A stretch of DNA of 64,000 nt. It comes from Polytrichum commune (Eukaryota > Streptophyta > Polytrichopsida > Polytrichales > Polytrichaceae). The position numbers and the translations under genes are program-made. Below are positions 59,986 through 64,000 of the stretch, in pieces. The stretch lies in assembly GCA_950295325.1 (NCBI GenBank), contig OX485808.1:42555180-42619179 (forward strand), given 5' to 3'. Every line of letters begins with the position of its first letter. The first letter of the stretch is position 1. The notes below the pieces were generated by a model that saw only the letters and a list, made by a program, of their open reading frames with translations, made no database searches and had not been told where the DNA came from.

Positions 59986-61593
59986 TGTGAGCCCAAAAGG
60001 GTGCCCACATTTAGTCTTAGACCCTTGAAACGTTAGTTGATGCACTTTGAAGTAGCATGTTACTTTACAAAAATATAAAAAGAGTGAAATGTTAGTCTTA
60101 GAAGTACCATGTTGTAAGAGGCTAGGATGTGAGTTGTTATTGTGTTTTTACCTTCGGAAGGATTTGAGTGAATGAGGATAGGTAAGGAGAACTTGGATTG
60201 AGTAGTTAGTGAGTAGGCTAGTACAAATGGATGGAGACAACCAAAGTGACTCAAGAGGCAAGTGCATTCGAATTGGGATGAATGGAGGATCACATGGAGC
60301 GCACAAGTGGACCACCTCATCATGGCCACTTAATGGGGAAGGCCCAAGGAAGAATGCAAGGTGGAGGATAAGCAAATTCTCAAAGCACCAATCAAATCAC
60401 GAGTTAAGCATCGTGGTTTGAATTAAGTGGTGAGCGACGATTTGGGAAAGTAAGGGGAGAAAGTTATGGCGGCGGAAAGCGAAGGAGGCTAAGTTTGGGT
60501 TGAAGCATCCCAAGTTTGGTAAAGTGTGGTAGGTAGAAAGCCAAGGCTAGTTAAATGTTCGAATTAGGATCCTTGTTGATCATTTGAGGGAGGAAGGCTT
60601 AGAAGATAGGATTGGCGCCTACTAAGTAGGAGGAAATCTCAAGGGCTTATCGTGAGCCTTGAGGGTGCTCACCCCCTCAAGCTTACTATATAATCCCTCA
60701 TTCTTCCCTCACTCATCCTCTCTTTCCTTTGTGCTCCAAGGCACCCCACGAGTTATAAGTGTGGGTGTGGGAAGCCATATTGGAGCACATGTGTGTGCTT
60801 AGTTTTTAGTTTGAGAGCCAAGGCTTGTTAGCCTTGAAGAGGGCTTGACCTCTTGGTAGAATTAGTGTTGACGTGAAGGATTTTAAAGTTAATTCATGAT
60901 TCCAATTTGTGGTACTTAAAGTTCATGTTTTGAATACACGTGGTTGCAAGTTCCATGTTTAAGAGTTGAGCACTTGATGTTGTGATGAGTGCAAAAATAT
61001 ACTTGTGTGGATTAGTTAGTCTTAGTGAAGTTAGGAAATTCTCTCTCCCCCTCTCCTCTCTAGGATTTTAGGATTTTAGGATTAGAGAAGAATTGTGTGA
61101 TTAGAAAGGGGTTGTTAGTAGAATTAGGGAAATTAGGTAGGAAGATTAGTTAAGGGCTTGAATAATTAGTGAGGTAGTTGGGGATTACAACTACAAAGTT
61201 GTGGGTTCATGAAGGAGCTGGGTTTGTTTAGTTAGAAAGTAAAGAGCTGGGTTTATGAAGGAGCTGGGTTTGTTTAGTTAGAAAGTAAAGAGCTGGGTTT
61301 ATGAAGGACCTGAGTTTGTTTAGTTAGAAGCTAAGGAGCTGGGTTCATGAAGGAGCTGGGTTCATGAAGGAGCTGGGTTTATGAAGGAGCTGGGTTTGTT
61401 TAGTTAGAAGCTAAGAAGCTGGGTTTATGAAGGAGCTGGGTTTATGAAGGAGCTAGTTAAATCCAAGACCACTTGAAGGGTGAACCTTGCACTATGGACT
61501 CATCCAAGTCCAAATCCAATACCGCGGAGGAATGTGAGCCCAAACCCACTACTCGGACTACGGACGCTTAAGGGTGGGGGGTTTGGCCTCACA
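59986..61593 (+). repeat. 3' LTR (1608 bp)
   Basis: Nearly identical to the 5' LTR. Differences seen: GTTCGAAGTAGG becomes GTTCGAATTAGG, GAAGAGAGGATT becomes GAAGATAGGATT, and one added 17-bp unit in the tandem region (61202-61455). The TATA box is at 60687-60694. The sequence just upstream (59940-59985) is not purine-rich, so the polypurine tract is not obvious. Confidence 0.95.
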
Positions 61594-62634
61594 CACTTGT
61601 ACCCATCCACACATTAAAAAACCTTCACATAGCTTGACACAACAAAGCAATACACCAAATAGCCCCCACACTCCAATCCAACAAGCAGACAAAATGCTAT
61701 ACCCTGGTAAATGCCGATAACGAATACAAACCGCCCCCAAGACATCACAATCTCGGAATGATTAATATAATGCATATGCCTCCCCAACATATGCACATGC
61801 ATGGCCCATATTTTGTATACTAGGCCCCCCCATAGTTAGCCATACACCCATCCCCCCAAACCCATCAAACAACATATAACTCATAGAATTCACCTACTTC
61901 CATGATAAATTCCCAAATAGTGCCATAGGAGGGAAATAATTAAAAATAAAATATGACCCCCTCATTCAAACATGAAAAACTATGGGATGGAATGTTAACC
62001 CCCTTATTACCATCATAGCAAGGGTACCCTCGTTGTACACACATAATCACTCAAATCCCGAGAAAACTCAAAACACCCCCTCAAGAAGTCAAAAAACTCA
62101 TGAAACACATATATCATATAGCCATAAAATATCTCACATACCTTGTCATAAATAAAAGAAAGTTGGATAACAACCAAGCCCTAGTTGACCTGCCCCCATG
62201 AACTCAAGCACACACACCTAACTCATCACCCCCCCCCGTAACTATTATTTAAAGGAGCCCATCTCCCGGAAGGTAGGAAATAGTCCTACCCCGTCACCTG
62301 GTAAAACGGAATCAAGGTAAGAAAGAACATGCTCCCATTCACGTCAGTGAAAATAAAAAGCATTAATCTTCCTTTTATTCCATTTTATTTCATCTCTCAA
62401 CTGACAGACATTTGACACATAGTTGACTAATTTCGTCCTCATAAAAAAAAGCTCTAAAGCTCCCACCAAAAATTTGCCATCATTCTATGAGATGCCATTC
62501 TCCAATAGATGATTAATTTGGTCAACAAGGTTTCACTAAAACCGCGGTTCTCTACCAGATTCATATCGTTGGTAGTAAACTCAATATATAACTTAGTTGA
62601 TGTACCCAAGTCGCAATGCAACAAGCTACAATGC
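61594..62634. other. Gene-free flank of the retrotransposon
   Basis: C-rich and AT-rich mixed sequence with short C runs (for example 62228-62236). I see no hAT transposase N-terminus here, although the left flank of the retrotransposon is hAT coding sequence. Confidence 0.6.
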
Positions 62635-63030
62635 TACACTGAATATTGTATGTAGTGTCACCAATTCAATTTTGTCTTGCTCAATACTAATTGTAATTTC
62701 TGGTGTAGTGTCACCAACTCTAGATGTTAAGCTAATATTGTTTGCCATTCCTTGAAAAATATGTTTGGGCATTATAAATTTACAGTGTTGCAGTTATGGT
62801 CACTTATTAAGTGATTTTTCATCCAACTTTGAATATTTTGTCACAATATTTCATCACATATTTGGTAGGGTTCAAATGTAACCAAATGTTTATTCAATAA
62901 TTGACACTTGGATAAACTAAACATAAGTTGGGAAGTAATATTTGTAAACTTATTCATAGAAAGTGTCACTAAGTTTTTTATTCATAGTGACATAAAATAC
63001 CATATGACACTAAACACAAAATCCAGTGTA
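62635..63030. mobile_element. TA-flanked CACTAAAT-family miniature element (392 bp, 62637-63028)
   Basis: The left end is CACTGAATATTGTATGTAGT (a decayed palindrome) followed by GTCACC. The right end is CACTAAACACAAAATCCAGT plus G. TA borders both ends (62635-62636 and 63029-63030). The interior aligns with the element at 35884-36257 over much of its length. It is older than that copy, judging from its decayed ends. Confidence 0.75.
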
Positions 63031-64000
63031 GTTTTAGTATATGCCTTCCGCTTCCACAAGTATTCATACACATTCAAACTAATTATGCACAATTTAACAC
63101 AATCAAGTGTAATTGAGCGTAATTAAGTGCAAGGCCTTGGTTTCCACAAGTATTCATACATGATTAGATTGATTAGGCCTAATTAAGTGCAAGTACGTGC
63201 ATTTAACCCAATTAAACTTAATGAAGCCAAAACAAAGTGTAATTAGGTGCATCGATTCTCATTTCTGAATGAAATCGTAATTGATTCAAGGAAGCACATT
63301 CCTAACCCAACTCAAAAAGGTGTGAGTGTAGCCCATGCCGGATATTTAGGGGTTAAAGTTTCCATTGAATGCTTGCTTACCCTAGACCCAAAGTTTCCTT
63401 GACTATTTGACCATCCAGGACTCTGGGTGATTATAGACATTTTAACCTCCCTGATGCCACCTCTGTAATGTCACTCCCTCTTTATATTCTGAAACCCTAG
63501 GGAATGGATGTGTTCAGTATGAATCTTCCCCCTTGTGATCACATTTCCCTCTCATATATCATGGGTCTTCACATTAAAATAATTCTCCAAAAAATTAATA
63601 CCACACACTTGCACGCATCATGTTGTCACCATTGTCATTATTGTCAAGGTTGCAATATTGACTTTGTGTTATTTCATGATATCTACACTAATTCTTTATT
63701 ATCATGCATCCATGTTAACAGTGAAAAACTCCTTAATATCACGTGCACTTTGGTTGTCACAAGTGTGACGTTAGGAAGGTTGGAGTGTGTACCATGTAAA
63801 TCCAAAATCATCAAATTATATAAGGAGGGCAATGACTCTTTAGTCAATATAGACATTGTGACCCACGTGCTAGCGACAAGGCCATGGCTGGACACCTACC
63901 TCTTTGTATTGAGCCCCTATCATTGTAACCTGTAGTGAAAACGCAAATAAGTCTACAATAGCATTTTTTTTTCATTTTTTGGAAAATTTGAACCCAATGT
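63031..64000. other. Terminal flank, no supported gene
   Basis: A ~80-bp imperfect tandem duplication (TTCCACAAGTATTCATACA... AATTAAGTGCAAG) lies at about 63050-63200, with a related TTTCACAAGTATTCAT at 44513-44528. A 143-codon ORF (63504-63935) has no recognised domain and is cysteine/histidine-rich only locally. Confidence 0.4.

Larger units (their letters stand above)
51185..61593 (+). mobile_element. Nearly intact Ty3/Gypsy LTR retrotransposon (10.4 kb), non-chromoviral type
   Basis: Order: 5' LTR (51185-52775), primer-binding-site candidate, leader, gag (53685-55400), protease-RT-RNase H-integrase (to 59924), 3' LTR (59986-61593). RT before integrase defines Ty3/Gypsy. No chromodomain follows integrase, and no extra RNase H is seen between RNase H and integrase. 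The two LTRs differ by eye at two bases plus one 17-bp repeat copy, so insertion was recent. The flanks (ATGAC left, CACTT right) are not duplicated, unlike the two solo LTRs. The only coding defect I see is one TAG between gag and pol. Confidence 0.93.

Noticed and set aside
63504..63935. 143-codon ORF as a gene
   Set aside because: No recognisable family, AT-rich flanks and no supporting context.

Overview
This window comes from a land-plant nuclear genome, most likely a moss. The main reason is a three-exon gene on the minus strand (23965 to 14200) that joins a protein kinase, a TIR-NLR-like NB-ARC domain and leucine-rich repeats. That order (kinase-NBS-LRR, 'PNL') is known as a moss-type class of NLR. 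The rest fits a repeat-rich plant chromosome arm: Ty3/Gypsy, hAT, Mutator-like, Harbinger-like and TA-flanked miniature elements, and pseudogenes carrying stops. No species is assigned. No rRNA, convincing tRNA or CRISPR array was seen.

Layout. 1-75 is the right end of a hAT-like miniature element. 201-1670 is a decayed, multi-exon-like gene with an RGG-rich tail. About 1930-3880 (minus) is a decayed ORF, possibly of the plant mobile domain type, split by a solo LTR (2322-3553) with a perfect 5-bp target duplication. 3900-11067 has simple and tandem repeats but no gene I can name. 11076-11623 is a complete hAT-like miniature element with an 8-bp duplication. 11699-12001 is a 56-bp minisatellite. 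13615-14199 holds four decayed LRR units, and 14200-23965 is the intact giant kinase-NLR, predicted at 3158 residues with 44 near-identical 48-residue double-LRR units. 23966-33814 is gene-poor and contains one TA-flanked miniature element. 33820-35324 is a second solo LTR with a perfect 5-bp duplication. 35884-36257 is another TA-flanked element.

37272-40768 is a Mutator-like element (9-bp duplication, long inverted arms). It carries a broken Tudor-like ORF and contains a nested Harbinger-like and a nested TA-flanked element, so the order of insertions can be read. 40900-41590 is a foldback repeat with relatives elsewhere in the window. 45570-45870 is a very G-rich minisatellite. 46419-48655 is a broken coiled-coil/RING gene. 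49326-51184 (minus) is the C-terminal part of a hAT transposase gene, cut off by a young, nearly intact Ty3/Gypsy element (51185-61593). That element has almost identical 1.6-kb LTRs, one in-frame TAG between gag and pol, and no target duplication. The last 2.4 kb hold one more TA-flanked element.

The kinase-NLR is the only gene that looks intact and host-functional; it probably encodes an intracellular immune receptor. Its LRR exon is the most unusual object here: an in-frame, strongly homogenised tandem array that could change length by unequal exchange. Around it the same LTR family (ends TGTGAGCC...GGCCTCACA) has inserted at least three times, and the dead genes often carry stops that a C-to-T change could have produced, as expected for methylated, silenced plant DNA.
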